A stretch of DNA of 8,096 bases from Glaciimonas sp. (GTDB lineage Bacteria; Pseudomonadota; Gammaproteobacteria; Burkholderiales; Burkholderiaceae), in NCBI GenBank assembly GCA_014377145.1, contig JACMQE010000151.1:1-8096 (forward strand). Direction: 5' to 3'. Both the position numbers and the translations under genes were made by a program. Shown here in pieces: positions 7,060 to 8,096 of the stretch (its first letter is position 1; the number at the start of each line of letters is the position of its first letter). Under the pieces are notes generated by a model that had not been told where the DNA came from, did no database searches, and was given only the letters and a program-made list of their open reading frames with translations.

Positions 7060-7954
7060 ATGCTTAGCCCATACCGTACGCTGGACTGGATTTACTGCTG
7101 TCGGGCTTACGTTGTTAGCTATGTTGAGTTGGCGTGCCGCCATTCATTAATACAACATGTAGTAAACAACAGATCGAACAGCACTTGTGTGCAAGATCGC
7201 AAAGCAACAATCGGCAAAATCAGTTTTAATCAGCTAACACTCACCGTCTCCGACTTCACGCTTTACGAACCAGGCAAAATAACCACAGCCGTTTATGCAG
7301 AAAAGCTGCTGGTCAACACTTGCACCTCATCGATTTTTTAGAAAAGTAGCCTTTCAAACTCCCGAAGTCTGGACACGTTAACCGCAGACGGCAGCCTGAA
7401 TGGAAGCGCGCTTAGCACATCGGCATACTCGTCCACGGCCTCCCTCGAAGCAAACAAACCCATCGAAAAAAGAGACAGCCCATCACTAAAATTTAACTTA
7501 GGCCAGTTCAATATGCATGACAGTGTCATCAATTGGTCTGAAGCCCTCAACGGCTCACCAGCATTTAATACGCAGTTGAAAGATTTGACTGTGGATGTGA
7601 GACAACTTTCTTTAGTAGCCAACGCCAAGCCCTCCAGCATCTTACTCTCAGCAGGATTGAATGGCACCCAAGAAGTTAAATTCGCCAGGAAAATCGCACC
7701 AGCAACCGTAACTGTCAATGAAGAGGCAAGCATCGAGGAACTCTCACTAGCGCGATATCAACCCTATCCAAAGAAGATGCTGACAGCAGATATTTCGGCC
7801 AGTTTCTACACAAAATATTAGTGACGATCAACGCTAGCAAGGTAGCACTAAATCAATTCGAAGCAGAGCTTAACGACGCCAAACTTGCGGCCAAATCTAC
7901 TAACAACGGAAGCGTACAGATTAAACAAAACAAGCTAGAGCCTGTCCCCAATTA
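7060..7954 (+). pseudogene. decayed DUF748 (AsmA-like) envelope protein gene
   Basis: Joining frames rebuilds a DUF748-type protein, a large periplasmic repeat protein anchored by an N-terminal membrane helix. A likely original start ATG (7060) gives MLSPYRT. A shift near 7079 leads to RWTGFTAVGLTLLAMLSW, the membrane helix. The other frame then gives RKATIGKISFNQLTLTVSDF, TLYEPGK and AEKLLVNTCTSSIF, the classic N-terminal repeat. After a stop at 7339 another frame gives RKVAFQTPEVWTR, and the next LTADGSLNGSAL, KFNLGQFNMHDSVINWSEAL, TQLKDLTVDVRQLSL, and LARYQPYPKKMLTADIS up to a TAG at 7819. A further shift gives VTINASKVALNQFEAEL, ending at TAA 7952. Intact relatives are several times longer. 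The jump from the first repeat to this later one implies an internal deletion of some hundreds of residues. The family is recognised by eye, with no search. Confidence 0.75.
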
Positions 7955-7972
7955 AGAGGCTTGTAACCTCTC

Positions 7973-8096
7973 GCTGAAGCTGCTATTAGACAGTATTTAG
8001 TCGACCCTGAAAAAATAAAAGTATTGATATTCACTCCTTTGCAAATTCTGTTGAGGTTTTTATAGGTCCAAAGCCTGAAACTCCTCCAGTCTGGTC
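7973..8096 (+). pseudogene. probable coding remnant, runs off the window
   Basis: One frame from 7973 reads AEAAIRQYLVDPEKIKVLI until it loses sense around 8030 and stops at 8063. An overlapping frame reads FANSVEVFIGPKPETPPVW from 8038 and stays open to the end of the window. The two pieces join naturally by one frameshift and look protein-like. They may be a later part of the same decayed DUF748 gene or a separate broken gene; I do not recognise the protein. Confidence 0.4.

Noticed and set aside
6634..7143. 169-codon open frame on the minus strand opposite gph and the start of the DUF748 remnant
   Set aside because: It overlaps gph, whose catalytic motifs are all intact, and its own translation has no recognisable domain. 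It is a shadow of the coding strand.
7356..8096. Similar short strings around 7357-7373 and 8079-8095 (AACTCC...AGTCTGG) as a direct repeat
   Set aside because: Only about 14 of 17 bases match and there is no extension on either side. Both encode a T-P-x-V-W-type segment in decayed reading frames, so chance or protein-level repetition explains it.

Overview
The window looks like a chromosomal segment from a betaproteobacterium of the order Burkholderiales, most plausibly an Oxalobacteraceae-like lineage of moderate G+C. The evidence is the set gyrA, ompA, ubiG and gph with gyrA divergent from the other three, the protein sequences (an OmpA-C protein with a short Cys-containing N-terminal part, a typical UbiG, a typical Gph) and the style of a decayed AsmA/DUF748-like gene at the right end. 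The order-level assignment rests on recognition rather than on a database search.

Layout. Positions 89-2809 (minus) hold an intact gyrA. Positions 2810-4509 form an unusually long divergent intergenic region. It contains a palindrome and -10-like site upstream of gyrA, an orphan intrinsic terminator on the plus strand, a 103-bp segment with imperfect terminal inverted repeats and TA ends, a decayed and truncated IS630-family transposase (minus strand, two frameshifts and one internal stop), and an AT-rich stretch with perfect palindromes leading to ompA. Positions 4510-5142 hold ompA with a strong ribosome-binding site and a clear intrinsic terminator. Positions 5342-6040 hold ubiG and 6231-6902 hold gph, both intact. 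From about 7060 to the end of the window the DNA is a decayed gene for a DUF748 (AsmA-like) envelope protein. It is broken by several frameshifts, and a large internal part appears to be missing.

How the parts work together. The four intact genes are housekeeping functions: DNA supercoiling (GyrA), the outer membrane-peptidoglycan link (OmpA), the two O-methylations of ubiquinone synthesis (UbiG) and 2-phosphoglycolate salvage (Gph). The accessory content is all decayed, which suggests relaxed selection or genome streamlining in this lineage. I found no CRISPR array, tRNA, rRNA, toxin-antitoxin pair or defence operon, and no convincing undescribed system. The points most worth a second look are the reconstructable transposase and DUF748 remnants, the MITE-like element, Gln at GyrA position 83, and the lack of a Shine-Dalgarno sequence in front of three of the four intact genes.
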